A model generated the notes under the pieces. It made no database searches and was not told the DNA's origin. It saw nothing but the letters and a program-made list of their open reading frames with translations. Shown one piece after another: positions 33,838 through 43,493 of a stretch of 64,000 nucleotides of DNA. The stretch's first letter is position 1. Each line of letters begins with the position of its first letter. The DNA is from Sandaracinaceae bacterium (GTDB lineage Bacteria; Myxococcota_A; Polyangia; Polyangiales; JADJQN01): assembly GCA_016712745.1 (NCBI GenBank), contig JADJQN010000001.1, positions 620,001-684,000 on the forward strand, read 5' to 3'. Made by a program: the position numbers and the translations under genes.

Positions 33838-34883
33838 TCAGCGAGGACGCACTTGCTTGATGACCGACCGGATATCGCTCGGCAACGAACGCCACACGCG
33901 CACCAAGGTGCGGTCGAGTGCGGGGTAATTCTGCGTCCAACGATGGGCCACGCGCTCGGCCTTCTGCGACGGCGGAGTGAGCCAGGAAATATCGATCTGG
34001 GGCACGGGCACGCCCGGGCCTGCAACCTGAGATAGAAACTCGGCGAGGATGAAGTCGACGGCCTGCCGATTCACGTGGCGACCATCTTCGAGCATGTAGT
34101 CACTCGCGCGCTCCGCGGTGGTGACCATCTCGTACGAATGGAAGTAGTGCACGTCCGGATACTGATCAATGAATTCGGACACGGCAGCGCGGATGCGTGC
34201 TTTGGACTCAGTGTTCGCAACGCGAATGTCGCGATCGAGCATCGTCGCGTGCAGCGGGATGGGAGAAACTGTGAGGACAAGCTTCGCGCTGGTGTGTTTT
34301 TGCAAGAGTTCGCGAATCACGCGTAGGTCTTCGATCATATCCGCCACCGTGAGTCGCGTGAACTTGGCGCCCAAGGTCGGGAAGATTTCCGGGTGCGGAA
34401 TCTGGCGGTAGTGATTGCCGTTGCGAGGCTGCATCCAACCTTCGATAAGCCCAAGCGTCGCAACAACCACATTCGCGTTCTTGAAGAGGTCTTCCGCTTT
34501 GAGATCGAGATCATCGCTCCACGCCTTGAGCTCCTCAGGAGTTTGGAAGACCGCGCCATAGTCTTTGAAGGGATGGACGTAGCCGCCCTTCACTTTCCAG
34601 ACCGGCTCGTCGTTGTACTCCTTCCATCCGCCGAAGATCCGTTCGATCTCCTGGCGCATCGTGCGCGTCGTGTAGAAGAGTCCGGTCGGATGCATCGCAC
34701 CTTGCATCTGAAGGCGTGTCATCGCAGCCGCGATTCCGAAGCGAAGCAGCTGCCTATGGTCGCAATACGCGTCTCGGGAAAGATGATCGGCGTCTTATGC
34801 GCCATGATCCGGACCTCGCGGTCCTTCCACAAGTTTACATGGGGCAACTCCCACTTGCCCAACTTGGATTTCAGCGTCGCCAC
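33838..34883 (-). pseudogene. GSCFA-domain protein, split by frameshift
   Basis: The gene starts at GTG 34883, with GGAGG just upstream, and reads through LPHVNLWKDREV to the family motif GSCFASE (44-50). At about 34734-34737 the frame shifts: reading stops soon in one phase, while in the next phase IAAAMTRLQMQGAMHPTGLFY continues to 33838 (start of a 294-codon frame). One missing A in a GAAATC context would restore a 348-residue protein. GSCFA is an SGNH-like fold of unknown substrate found near capsule and O-antigen clusters; here it sits between an acyltransferase and the nucleotidyltransferase genes. Glycan acylation or acyl removal is a guess from context. Confidence 0.82.
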
Positions 34884-34925
34884 GTCGACCTCCGGTTCAC
34901 ACTCACGAAGATGAGTTGCGCCTCA

Positions 34926-36062
34926 TCACGCGGCGTTCATATCTGATTTCGCCTCGAATTTGCGCACAGGCTGCCACATCGGCCTGCTTGTATCCATCGA
35001 GATCCGTCGACTGAGGTTTTGCGCGGGCTTCTCGATGAGTCGGTAGTTTAGGTACGACCCAGTGATAGTGACGACCAAGCCAATGACGATTGCCAGCATG
35101 CTTTGCCGGACGTTGAGATGGTAGCCGTAGTGGCGCATCACAAGATGCACGGCGCGCGTGCCGACGACCATGTGCAAGAGGTAGATGCTGTAGGAAATCT
35201 TCCCGAGGAACTGCATCACGCGCCCAAGTGAGAGCGTCCCCAAGAAATGCTTGAGGGCACCTGCTGCGATGAGTAAAGCCGTAGCGAGGGCAACGCTGGT
35301 ACGCAACACCGTGTGGTGATCGCCAATGCTGATAAGGGGCAGGAAGGTCGCAAGCGCGATGCCTGCAGCGAGAGGCAATGAGAGTGACCGCTCGATGCAG
35401 CTCCAGTACGTGAGCACGCCGAGGAAGAAGAGTGGCCACTGGGCAAAGGAGAACGCGCTCGAGAGAGGAATCCAGCCGAGGCCGCAGGCCATCGCAAATA
35501 ACCACAAGGAACCAAACACGGCGAGGCGTCCGAACCGAGCGGCGAGACCCGTCGCAATGACGAGTAATAGGTAGAATTGGATCTCGTAACAGAGCGTCCA
35601 AAAAACGCCGACGATGTCCTTGATTCCGAAGAAGTGCTGCACGTAGAGCACGTGCGCCGCTATCTCGGCTGCGCCAGGCGTGGGCGCCAACCGCTCGTGC
35701 GTGATTGAGCTCGACACGATATTGAGGACAATGGTCGCAACGATGGCGACCCAATACGGCGGGTCAAGCCTCAGTGAGCGGCGCAACGCGAAGCGTCCGA
35801 GATAAGCCGGCGTAATGGTGGCACCACGAATTGAATGGGTGATGACGAAGCCGCTCAAAACGAAGAAGACCGAGACGCCCAACCAACCTTCGCGAAAAAC
35901 AGCGTGGAATGGCTCGATAAAGGGCGTCGCGCCCTCGGCAACTAGATTGCGATAGTACCAATGGTGCGCGACGACCCATAGCGCGGCGAATGCGCGAAGC
36001 GCATCAATGAGCAGAAAACGTGGTTCCTGCGCGGGCGCTGCTTTGCTTTCGCTCTCCGTCAC
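34926..36062 (-). CDS. membrane acyltransferase, acyltransferase-3 (OafA-like) family
   Basis: A 378-residue polytopic protein starting at GTG 36062. The start of the first membrane segment carries the signature IDALRAFAALWVVAHHW, with R and H residues typical of OafA/NodX-type acyltransferases, then FFVLSGFVITHS and LRRSLRLDPPYWVAI. Ten or so hydrophobic segments follow. It would transfer acetyl or another acyl group to a sugar during export. The longer frame from 36209 is rejected because it overlaps the upstream glycosyltransferase; the gap from that gene's stop to GTG 36062 is 8 nt. Downstream, GSCFA begins 43 nt away. Confidence 0.9.
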   Translation of the reverse strand: MTESESKAAPAQEPRFLLIDALRAFAALWVVAHHWYYRNLVAEGATPFIEPFHAVFREGWLGVSVFFVLSGFVITHSIRGATITPAYLGRFALRRSLRLDPPYWVAIVATIVLNIVSSSITHERLAPTPGAAEIAAHVLYVQHFFGIKDIVGVFWTLCYEIQFYLLLVIATGLAARFGRLAVFGSLWLFAMACGLGWIPLSSAFSFAQWPLFFLGVLTYWSCIERSLSLPLAAGIALATFLPLISIGDHHTVLRTSVALATALLIAAGALKHFLGTLSLGRVMQFLGKISYSIYLLHMVVGTRAVHLVMRHYGYHLNVRQSMLAIVIGLVVTITGSYLNYRLIEKPAQNLSRRISMDTSRPMWQPVRKFEAKSDMNAA

Positions 36063-36069
36063 CAAAGCC

Positions 36070-37122
36070 CTATTTGCTTTTCTCGCCGCGAGTGAGTCGA
36101 TAGGCAGCGCGCGCCGCTGCGACTCCCACCGGTCCCGCAGCAAGCAATGCCGACAGCGCCCAGTAGCGCGGGTTTCTGCGCACGTGGTTCGGATAGGTGG
36201 CAGCGCCAAACGCGCGCACGCGCGAAGCCTTTGTGCGATTACCTTGCGCGAGCAGATTTAGTCCGTGCCGCGCTATGTCGCATTCTACGAACGCGACTTC
36301 TACGTCCTCGCGGGTCATGCCGATGCGCGCAAGCAGAGCTTTGTCGATCTCAAAAGTAGACGTGTACTCGTCGGCCAAATACTTCAAAGCCCCCGACGCG
36401 CCTTCCTGGGCGTTTTGATTGGTTGCGTGCCATCGGTAGGCAAAGAGCGGCTCATCGATGAAGTAAGCAACCGTGTCCGCGCCAAGCAAGCGCCAGTGAA
36501 ACCACTTGTCGGGATTCACGTTGCGGTTGCCGCCGTACCCTTCGAGACGCTCGTAAACTGAGCGCGGATACGCGGTCGCGAGGAAGTTGAAGGGATTGCG
36601 CATCGTGCGCAAACAACGTCGCAAAAGTTCGGCACCGTCAACGCGGTACACGGGGGCCTTGGTTGGCAAGTCAATGCCGTGGATGCGGTCTTCCTCGGTA
36701 AAGAGTTCCGGATCAAAACGAAGCGACGAGGTGCGGTTATCGTTGGCGTCGATCACATCGCAACTGCTACACACGATAGCGCGCGCGGCCTCCGTGGGGC
36801 CGAGCGCGTTGTAGAGTGCGTTGTACGTTGCAAGCGCGCTCGGCAACATCATGTCGTCGGACGATAGGAGAATCATGACGTCGCCCGTCGCCATGCGGCC
36901 GGCACGGTCGAGGTTACCGGCGAAGCCAACGTTGCATGCGTTGATGCGCAATTTGACGCGCGAGTCCGTGATGCTTTTGACGACGTTCACGGATCCATCG
37001 GTGCTTGCATTGTCGGAAACGAGCACCTCGAAATCCGGATAGGTTTGCCCGAGGACGCTCTGGATCGTGCGTCCGACGTACTTCTCGTAGTTGAAGTTGG
37101 GAATACAAACGGAGAACTGCAT
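36070..37122 (-). CDS. GT2-family glycosyltransferase
   Basis: A 350-residue GT-A transferase. The N-terminus has SVCIPNFNYEKYVGRTIQSV and VLVSDNASTDGSVNVVKS, the nucleotide-sugar site continues as ILLSSDDMMLP (DxD-like SDD). The C-terminal third is helical with a basic tail. It probably adds one sugar to the repeat unit on the cytoplasmic side. It is 11 nt downstream of the GT4 gene at 37134 and directly precedes the acyltransferase, so these four form one transcription unit. Confidence 0.9.
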   Translation of the reverse strand: MQFSVCIPNFNYEKYVGRTIQSVLGQTYPDFEVLVSDNASTDGSVNVVKSITDSRVKLRINACNVGFAGNLDRAGRMATGDVMILLSSDDMMLPSALATYNALYNALGPTEAARAIVCSSCDVIDANDNRTSSLRFDPELFTEEDRIHGIDLPTKAPVYRVDGAELLRRCLRTMRNPFNFLATAYPRSVYERLEGYGGNRNVNPDKWFHWRLLGADTVAYFIDEPLFAYRWHATNQNAQEGASGALKYLADEYTSTFEIDKALLARIGMTREDVEVAFVECDIARHGLNLLAQGNRTKASRVRAFGAATYPNHVRRNPRYWALSALLAAGPVGVAAARAAYRLTRGEKSK

Positions 37123-37133
37123 GCGCGCCCCTT

Positions 37134-38369
37134 TTAGTACGCGCCCGCGAGACGAGCAAACCTCGGCACAGGCCTTTCCATAGCGGCTTCGTAAGCGTCC
37201 AAAACGCCTTCAACGCACGCTGAAATCGAATAGTTCGCGACGGCGCGCTCACGTCCGTTTGCGCCAAAGGTCGCCCGCGTCTCGGCGGACGCGGCCACCG
37301 TCCGAATGCAGCGGGCCAGATCCGACACATCATTGGGGCGAGCCAGCAGACCGGTCTTATGGTCTACAATGAGCTCCGCGGGACCTCCGCCATTGACGCC
37401 AACGAGTGGCAGGCCCGCAGCCATCGCTTCCGCGATCGCGCGACCGAAGGACTCCTCTTCGTACGGGTGCACGAGCACGTCGATCTCCGACATAATCGTG
37501 ACCGGCGAATCGACGAAGCCGCGCCACACCAACTGCTGGCCAAGCGCCTGCGCTGACGGTCGTGCGCGCAATTCCATGGCGTAAGATCCCGGCGGCGCCT
37601 CACCGCTGAGGCCCGGGTCGTATCCGTAGATTCGATACTCCACGTTCGGATCGCCCACCGCGGCCGCGGCATCGAGAAAGAGCGCATGACGCTTGGAGAC
37701 CGAGGTCACGTTCCCGACCATGGCGACGACAACTTTCTTGCTCGTCGACTCGCGGCCGACAAGGGGCGCAAATGCCTCGACGTCTATTCCGTTTGGCACG
37801 ACGCGCAGCCAGTCCTCACGAAGAAACTCGCGCAGGCACGCCGCGGTCGCAAACGAGTTGGCAATGACCATCGAGGAATGGTGCTCCAAGTATTTGCCCA
37901 GTGCCCTGCCCTGGTAACGCAAGCGTGTTGGTCGCGTCGGACCGACCAGCTCACGCACGTGCCAGACGTGGGGCAAGTTGAGCATACGCGCGACGCGTGC
38001 CCCTTCCAGGGTGACGATTGTGTTCGAATGAATCGTGTCGACGTCCCATGCACGCGCATGCCCCGCGACGCGTACGCTTGAGCCATAGCCGCGGCCCGTC
38101 CGGGCGCTCTGATAGAGCTCGAAGAGCGGACGTTTCCACGTCTTGGTGCGAATCTTCTTATTCCACCAATAGAGCGGCAGAAATTCGCAACGTCCGTTGA
38201 CGAGGTCGACGAGCGCGGCCCTCTCGTTCGCATCACCGCTCGAATGGCAAACGATGGCCGATTCGACGCCTTGGTCTCGTAGGCCGCGAATGAGTGCCAC
38301 CGTACTCAGTGCAGCCCCGCCGACGGCAGCGTTCATCACGTGCAACACGCGTTTGGGGCGTTTTTGCAT
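37134..38369 (-). CDS. GT4-family glycosyltransferase
   Basis: A 411-residue GT-B enzyme. It starts near VLHVMNAAVGGAALSTVALIRGL, typical of GT4 enzymes, has ANSFATAACLREFL and RVVPNGIDVEAF at the domain junction, and ends with the EX7E-type donor site in HPYEEESFGRAIAEAMAAGLP. ATG 38369 is selected because GGAG lies a few bases upstream, rather than an ATG at 38429 or the longer frame start at 38498, which would overlap the divergent gene at 38457. It likely heads the minus-strand glycan operon that runs to the fusion gene. Confidence 0.9.
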   Translation of the reverse strand: MQKRPKRVLHVMNAAVGGAALSTVALIRGLRDQGVESAIVCHSSGDANERAALVDLVNGRCEFLPLYWWNKKIRTKTWKRPLFELYQSARTGRGYGSSVRVAGHARAWDVDTIHSNTIVTLEGARVARMLNLPHVWHVRELVGPTRPTRLRYQGRALGKYLEHHSSMVIANSFATAACLREFLREDWLRVVPNGIDVEAFAPLVGRESTSKKVVVAMVGNVTSVSKRHALFLDAAAAVGDPNVEYRIYGYDPGLSGEAPPGSYAMELRARPSAQALGQQLVWRGFVDSPVTIMSEIDVLVHPYEEESFGRAIAEAMAAGLPLVGVNGGGPAELIVDHKTGLLARPNDVSDLARCIRTVAASAETRATFGANGRERAVANYSISACVEGVLDAYEAAMERPVPRFARLAGAY

Positions 38370-38456
38370 TCTCTCACTCCACCTGGGGGCGGCAGTATCA
38401 GCTTGCCTGGCCTCAAGCAATGGGATCATCGCGTGTGAGTTGTACAACCGGTCGAT

Positions 38457-39731
38457 ATGATTCAACGTTCGCGTGCGATGCCTTCTAGGGCCTTCCAAAA
38501 TGCAGTTTCCGTCCCTCTGCGGGTCGGTTTTGTAAGCGCTCGGTCGGCTGCTTTTCGCGACGGAGTTCCGTACGTCGACGCTGCAATGGGCCGCCTCATC
38601 GATGCACTCGGGGCCCGCGTATCAGACCTCACAGTCGCGCTGAGCGTCGCTCCCCAAGCGCAGCCTTTGCACGAGCACGCGCTGACACTGAAGCCCGGGC
38701 GTTTTGTCGGCATGCCTGGCATGCCGAGCGTCGTGCGCGGTTTCCACAAATTCAAAGATTGCGCCGACGCGATTCACGAGGTGGAACGTCAGTCCGATGT
38801 CACGATCATTCAGCTTCCATTCGCGGCGACGCTTGCTTTGCAGCGTCCGGCCGGACCGCGCGTCTATCACGTGTGCGCCGACCAGCGCGCCTCGATGCGC
38901 GTGAATCGAAGTTACCGAGGAGCGACACACATCGCGGCGGTCGCGGCCGCAGAAATCATCGACGCCCTCACGCGCGTGCTAATCGCTCGCAAGGACGCTC
39001 GTATCGTGACGCACGGATTTGAACTCTTGCATCATTACGGAGAGAAGAGCGGTCGTTCCGTTGTTTCGTCGTCTTTGCTCGCGAGCGAAATCGGCAGCGT
39101 GAAGAGAGTGCGTCCGAAGGGCGCGCCCTTTCGCGTTCTATTCGTCGGCTATTTGCGTCCGGAAAAGGGTATCGACGTTTTGCTCAGAGCGTTCGGTCAG
39201 TTTCTGAAGAACGAGCCGAACGCCGAGCTTTGCATCGTGGGCACGCGTGATCTCGACGACCACGGATTCGGCGTAAAGTTCGATCGCGATGTACAGGCAC
39301 TGGGCGCGGGCGACAAGGTTAGTTTTCTCGGCCACAAGGGCTTCGGGCCGCAACTTTTTCAGTGTTACGCCGACGCCGACGTGGTGGTTGTCCCAAGTCG
39401 CAGCGAAGGCACTCCGCGGGTGCTCGTCGAAGCGCGTGCATTTGGTACGCCTGTTATCGGCACAGAAGTCGGCGGAATCCCTGCGTCGATTACGCACGGC
39501 GTGGACGGACTACTGATCCCGGCCGACGACGCAGACGCACTCACCGAATCATTGCTGCGCATTGCAGTCGACGACGCGCTACGCGGGCAACTCATTCAGA
39601 ACGGTTACGACCGCGCACGTCGATGTACGGTGGAGGCCTTCTCTGAAGCAATACTCGGCGAAGCCGTACTTGCGCGCGCGCAGGCACGCTCCATTCAGCG
39701 CGGGACGAGCCACGCGTCGAACGGCTCGTAG
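38457..39731 (+). CDS. GT4-family glycosyltransferase
   Basis: A 424-residue GT-B transferase. VLFVGYLRPEKGIDVLLRAF is the classic GT4 donor-domain start and PSRSEGTPRVLVEARAFGTPVIGTEVGGIP contains the EX7E glutamates. The N-terminal domain is unlike the neighbour at 37134, so this is not a recent duplicate. It probably elongates the repeat unit. It is divergent from the preceding glycosyltransferase gene and its 3' end overlaps the convergent lipoprotein gene by 37 nt, which is longer than usual. Confidence 0.88.
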   Translation: MIQRSRAMPSRAFQNAVSVPLRVGFVSARSAAFRDGVPYVDAAMGRLIDALGARVSDLTVALSVAPQAQPLHEHALTLKPGRFVGMPGMPSVVRGFHKFKDCADAIHEVERQSDVTIIQLPFAATLALQRPAGPRVYHVCADQRASMRVNRSYRGATHIAAVAAAEIIDALTRVLIARKDARIVTHGFELLHHYGEKSGRSVVSSSLLASEIGSVKRVRPKGAPFRVLFVGYLRPEKGIDVLLRAFGQFLKNEPNAELCIVGTRDLDDHGFGVKFDRDVQALGAGDKVSFLGHKGFGPQLFQCYADADVVVVPSRSEGTPRVLVEARAFGTPVIGTEVGGIPASITHGVDGLLIPADDADALTESLLRIAVDDALRGQLIQNGYDRARRCTVEAFSEAILGEAVLARAQARSIQRGTSHASNGS

Positions 39732-41701
39732 TACGCGCCGCCAGCAACTTCGTTGTCGCGACGATAGAGGTCAAAGTCCGCGGGAAGATCGGCGTAGTCC
39801 GGGCTATTGAAACCCCGCACCTCCCAGACTGAAAACTTATTGCGCGTTTCTCCAAACAGAAATGGCAGCATTCCAGCGGGGAAGACCGGGTCTTCAAACC
39901 GCAGCCAAACGCGTACGCAGCTTGGATCTATGGGATCGTTCTCGTTGCCATCGACGCAGGGGTCTTGGATCTGGGTGACACCAACGGACTTCGCGCCGGA
40001 CCAGGTGATGTCGCGGAATGTCGCGACTCGCTCTTGAACGAAGACGTACGCAAGCACGCGCATATCATCAATCGTCGCGTCAATCATGCGTACTCGGTCG
40101 GTGACCGGAATCGATTTCACGCCGACGCTCGCCTCGATTGTGTCTGAGATAAGCGTTCGCTCGAACAGGAACGCATTGTCGTACGCGCCCCAGTGGATTC
40201 CGAACGCGGAGAGCGACCAGAATGCGTTGTCGGTGTAGGAGTCTTGCTCGACCGCGCCGTTGTGCCAGACGAATGCGCCCGTCGCTCGGCTGTTGTGAGT
40301 GACGTTGTTCGTGAATGTGTACGCTTGCGGTCGCCCTGAACCGCCTTCCGCCCATTCGAAGCCCGAGACGTTTTCCCCGCTACCAATCCAGCCAATGCCG
40401 ACGGCCACCGAATTCCGCACACCAGTCTGCTCGCCGCCATCGCCGGCAATCGCTGTCATGCGATGGTTGACGCGACCGCAGTTCTCGCGCTCGTCCACTC
40501 CAATCTTGGCCGCAAGCACGTGATCCCAAACGATGCGTTGGGGCGCCGAGACGGCTCGATCCATGCAGTTATGCTGACATGCCGAGATGTCGTACCAGAG
40601 CGAGAAGCCGTCTCCGTACGAGTCGTAGCCCGCGAGGTCTGAGGTCTCGATCCCATTCGACTTCTCGATGACGATGGAGTGGTGCTGCCCGCCCCAGACC
40701 GAGAGGTGGCGGAGAAACGACGCTTCTGCCGCATCGGATTGCTGGTGGAAATAAAGTGGAGCGCGTCGCGCAGGGCCGCCGCATTGCTCTGGACCTAGCC
40801 AACGAAACTCAACGCTGTCGAGCTGGGCTATGCCTCGTTCAGCCACCATCACGTGGGCGTGCGCCGTGTCGTCAGCCGAACGAATGACGACGTTGCGCGT
40901 CAGATTCGACGCCTCGCCGCGACGCATACAATCCGAACATCCGGCGTGGTCGAAGTGAGGGTCGGTCGCCAACGTGACGCGATTTCCATCCACGGCGCTG
41001 ATGATGGCTTCATCGAACTGTTCCGCATAGTCGATTCCGCTCGAGGTCTCGACCGTCGGAGTGAGCATAACGCGGTCGCCAACAGACCAGCCGCTCGCGT
41101 CGTCCACGGTGAAGACCGAATCGCCAGGAGCTGCACCGTCGATCAACGTGCCCCAGGCGCGTTTGGGCTGACCGGCCGCGAGCAAGCGGCCGTCGCCCAT
41201 GACCCAGAGTCCGATGTCGCTCGCGAGCACGACCATCTGCGTATCGATGGCGCCGCGCGCGTCTTCCTCGGGAGTAAATAGGCTCGGCGTGCTCAAATAA
41301 CTCGCGTCGTTCATTCCCGTGAACACAATCTCTGCGGTGACCGAAGCCGGGATGCGCGAGTCGGGTGTGCCGTAGTCAAGCGTCTTGCGCACGACGAGGT
41401 TGTCGTGCAGGGTGATGCGCGACGACTCGGTGCGCGACGCCATCAACCTCCCACCGGCTTCGATTGTGACTGTGCGCGCTTCGATCGAGCAGTCCACCGT
41501 CACCGTTTGCCCCGCCGCGACGACCAGGTCAGTTTCCGCGCTTGCGCCGCCGAGCGACCAGTGGCTCAGCTCACAGATGGAGCACGCTTCCTCCGTACAT
41601 GTGCTCGGTTGCTCTGGGCCTTCCGCCTCGGAGTTGCACGCTGTGGCCCAGAAGAATCCAGCCAGCATAAACACGGGTCGTAAACGCTTGAGAGAAAGCA
41701 T
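39695..41701 (-). CDS. lipoprotein with G8 domain and right-handed beta-helix
   Basis: A 668-residue secreted protein. The N-terminal hydrophobic stretch ends in ATAC, with C22 the candidate lipidated cysteine, though the lipobox lacks a Leu at -3. Residues about 45-210 match the G8 domain: VVAAGQTVTVDCSIEARTVTI, a LMASRTESSRITLHDNLVV run and VTAEIVFTGMNDASYL. The remaining sequence repeats short beta-strands with VIRSADDTAHAHVM, IVWDHVLAAKI and FTNNVTHNSRATGAFVW, as in parallel beta-helix proteins (CEMIP, PANDER type). Hyaluronan-degrading activity of CEMIP is not implied. It may bind or cut a polysaccharide. The gene pairs with the haem c lipoprotein upstream. Confidence 0.82.
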   Translation of the reverse strand: MLSLKRLRPVFMLAGFFWATACNSEAEGPEQPSTCTEEACSICELSHWSLGGASAETDLVVAAGQTVTVDCSIEARTVTIEAGGRLMASRTESSRITLHDNLVVRKTLDYGTPDSRIPASVTAEIVFTGMNDASYLSTPSLFTPEEDARGAIDTQMVVLASDIGLWVMGDGRLLAAGQPKRAWGTLIDGAAPGDSVFTVDDASGWSVGDRVMLTPTVETSSGIDYAEQFDEAIISAVDGNRVTLATDPHFDHAGCSDCMRRGEASNLTRNVVIRSADDTAHAHVMVAERGIAQLDSVEFRWLGPEQCGGPARRAPLYFHQQSDAAEASFLRHLSVWGGQHHSIVIEKSNGIETSDLAGYDSYGDGFSLWYDISACQHNCMDRAVSAPQRIVWDHVLAAKIGVDERENCGRVNHRMTAIAGDGGEQTGVRNSVAVGIGWIGSGENVSGFEWAEGGSGRPQAYTFTNNVTHNSRATGAFVWHNGAVEQDSYTDNAFWSLSAFGIHWGAYDNAFLFERTLISDTIEASVGVKSIPVTDRVRMIDATIDDMRVLAYVFVQERVATFRDITWSGAKSVGVTQIQDPCVDGNENDPIDPSCVRVWLRFEDPVFPAGMLPFLFGETRNKFSVWEVRGFNSPDYADLPADFDLYRRDNEVAGGAYYEPFDAWLVPR

Positions 41702-41715
41702 CAGCCTCCGGTGAG

Positions 41716-43446
41716 CTAGGGACAGGCGACAAGATCAGGCAGAAGTTCAGACGGCGCACCCGCGCGCACCTCGTCGCGCTGCGACGCTGAGAGCTCTGCG
41801 CAGCCGCCGCGCCACGCGTTGGTCAAGAGACCATGGTGCTCGGCGCTGAGTACGCCGCCTCCATCGATATGCAGCGCTTCGCGCGCAAAGAATCGGCGGA
41901 GCAGGCGAACGCGCATCGCCGCATCGACGCGACGGAGCGGGACCTCGAGCAAGCGAACCGGGCCGCGGTCCGTACCGAAGTCGTCCGCAAGCAATCCTAG
42001 CGACTCCTCATAGCTGCCCACCAAGTGTAGGAAGGTGAGCAGCTCGGGCCCCGCGCCCGCGGCATCCGCAACCAGCAACACGTCACGATAGTTGAGGGGC
42101 CGCTCGCCATTGGAGAGTGAGCGCCCCGGGTTCACGGCAAATTGTGCGCTCCACCATTGAAAGGCCTGCGCCATGGCGTCGGGCGCAGCTTCTGCGTTGG
42201 CGGCTTCCAAAAATGCAAACCCTACTTCGTACGTCGAGGCGGGTCCGTGATCCGGAAAGCCGTGATCGGCGCCGTCGAAGCCACCGTGACGACGTTGCCA
42301 ATCCCAGAGTTTGACTGCCGCGTAGCGCAGGATCTGAATGCGCGCGTCGTGATCACCTTCGAACATGTACTCTTTGCCAACGACAATGGTCGCAGCTTGA
42401 AAAGCGCGTGCTTCAGCCAACGTGCTCGTGGAAGCGTTCAGCGCCGCCTCGGCGTTGGCGATCATCGAGTTGTCACGCGTGAACCAAGCGTCTTCTACGT
42501 GCCGAGGCAACCAACGCATCCAGCTTGGGGCCTCGACATTGATCGGCACGAACGCCGGGTCGACGCTCGCTGCAACATCCCACGCGATGGACTCTGGCAA
42601 TCCACCCGGAAAGGCTCGCGCGAGTATACCGCTGTCATCAGCGAGCACCGCGTCTCGGCCTGCACCGGCGGCGCCGTGAAAGGACGACCCGGGCTGAAAC
42701 GGCGCGTCTACGATACGACCGACGGCGGGCACCGGCAGCGCGCGGATGTAGCTGGCGATGGCGAGCGCATCGGCTTCAGAGAACGTGTGGTGCACCGTGC
42801 GTGCGACAAGCGAGCGGTTCGAAAACGCGAAGTACGCGAGGTCCGCGCCATCGTTGGCGTGGCAGCGCGCACACGCAGGACCGCCATCGGGCGAACGCTG
42901 GCGGAACAGGTCCGACCCACGGGCGACAGCATCTAGCTCAAGCGAAGGGGCCGTCCATGCATCTGGATCCTCGGGCGGCAGATCGAGCGCTGCCGACTCG
43001 GTGCCATCTGCGGATTGGATTGCTGCGGCAAGCACACGGTAACCAGACACGTCGCTGATCTGACGCCGGTATGTAAACACGAGGTCGTTTAGCCCTGCGC
43101 GAACACTTCCGGCAGCAAGCGCCAAATGTGCTCGGCTCGAGCCCCCAAACGGCCGCAGCGAAGACCGGTCGCTCGCAATATCGATGCGTTCGCTCCCGTT
43201 CACACGTACATAAGCGGCGCCCTCGCCTACGACGTTGTCCAGGTCGAGAAAGAGTACAAGGCCGTGCTGCGACGCGAGCGACGCAGACACCTCGATGACC
43301 GCGCTGACGCCTACTGGAGGAGCGCCCAAGACCTCGAGAGGCAGGCTGCTGGCGACACTAATTGCGGCGACGTCGTCCCCGCCAGAAGAAGCCGGCGACG
43401 CGCAAGCACTGAGCACAACGAGCGCGAGCGCGAGCGCCTTGATCAC
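41716..43446 (-). CDS. haem c-binding lipoprotein
   Basis: A 576-residue lipoprotein with start at GTG 43446; the signal peptide ends in LSAC (C15). Residues about 25-160 form a beta-rich domain; then CARCH (192-196) with surrounding ANDGADLAYFAF is a single c-type haem attachment site, followed by ASYIRALPVP typical of cytochrome c domains. The rest, about 250-576, is helical with tryptophan-rich stretches and no recognised domain. It would be anchored in the outer leaflet with its haem in the periplasm or outside. Its stop is 15 nt from the next gene's start. Why a c-type cytochrome is among glycan genes is unclear. Confidence 0.8.
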   Translation of the reverse strand: MIKALALALVVLSACASPASSGGDDVAAISVASSLPLEVLGAPPVGVSAVIEVSASLASQHGLVLFLDLDNVVGEGAAYVRVNGSERIDIASDRSSLRPFGGSSRAHLALAAGSVRAGLNDLVFTYRRQISDVSGYRVLAAAIQSADGTESAALDLPPEDPDAWTAPSLELDAVARGSDLFRQRSPDGGPACARCHANDGADLAYFAFSNRSLVARTVHHTFSEADALAIASYIRALPVPAVGRIVDAPFQPGSSFHGAAGAGRDAVLADDSGILARAFPGGLPESIAWDVAASVDPAFVPINVEAPSWMRWLPRHVEDAWFTRDNSMIANAEAALNASTSTLAEARAFQAATIVVGKEYMFEGDHDARIQILRYAAVKLWDWQRRHGGFDGADHGFPDHGPASTYEVGFAFLEAANAEAAPDAMAQAFQWWSAQFAVNPGRSLSNGERPLNYRDVLLVADAAGAGPELLTFLHLVGSYEESLGLLADDFGTDRGPVRLLEVPLRRVDAAMRVRLLRRFFAREALHIDGGGVLSAEHHGLLTNAWRGGCAELSASQRDEVRAGAPSELLPDLVACP

Positions 43447-43493
43447 GCGAAGGAGTCTAGTCAGGGGCGCACGCCCACACAAGTGCTCGCGTG

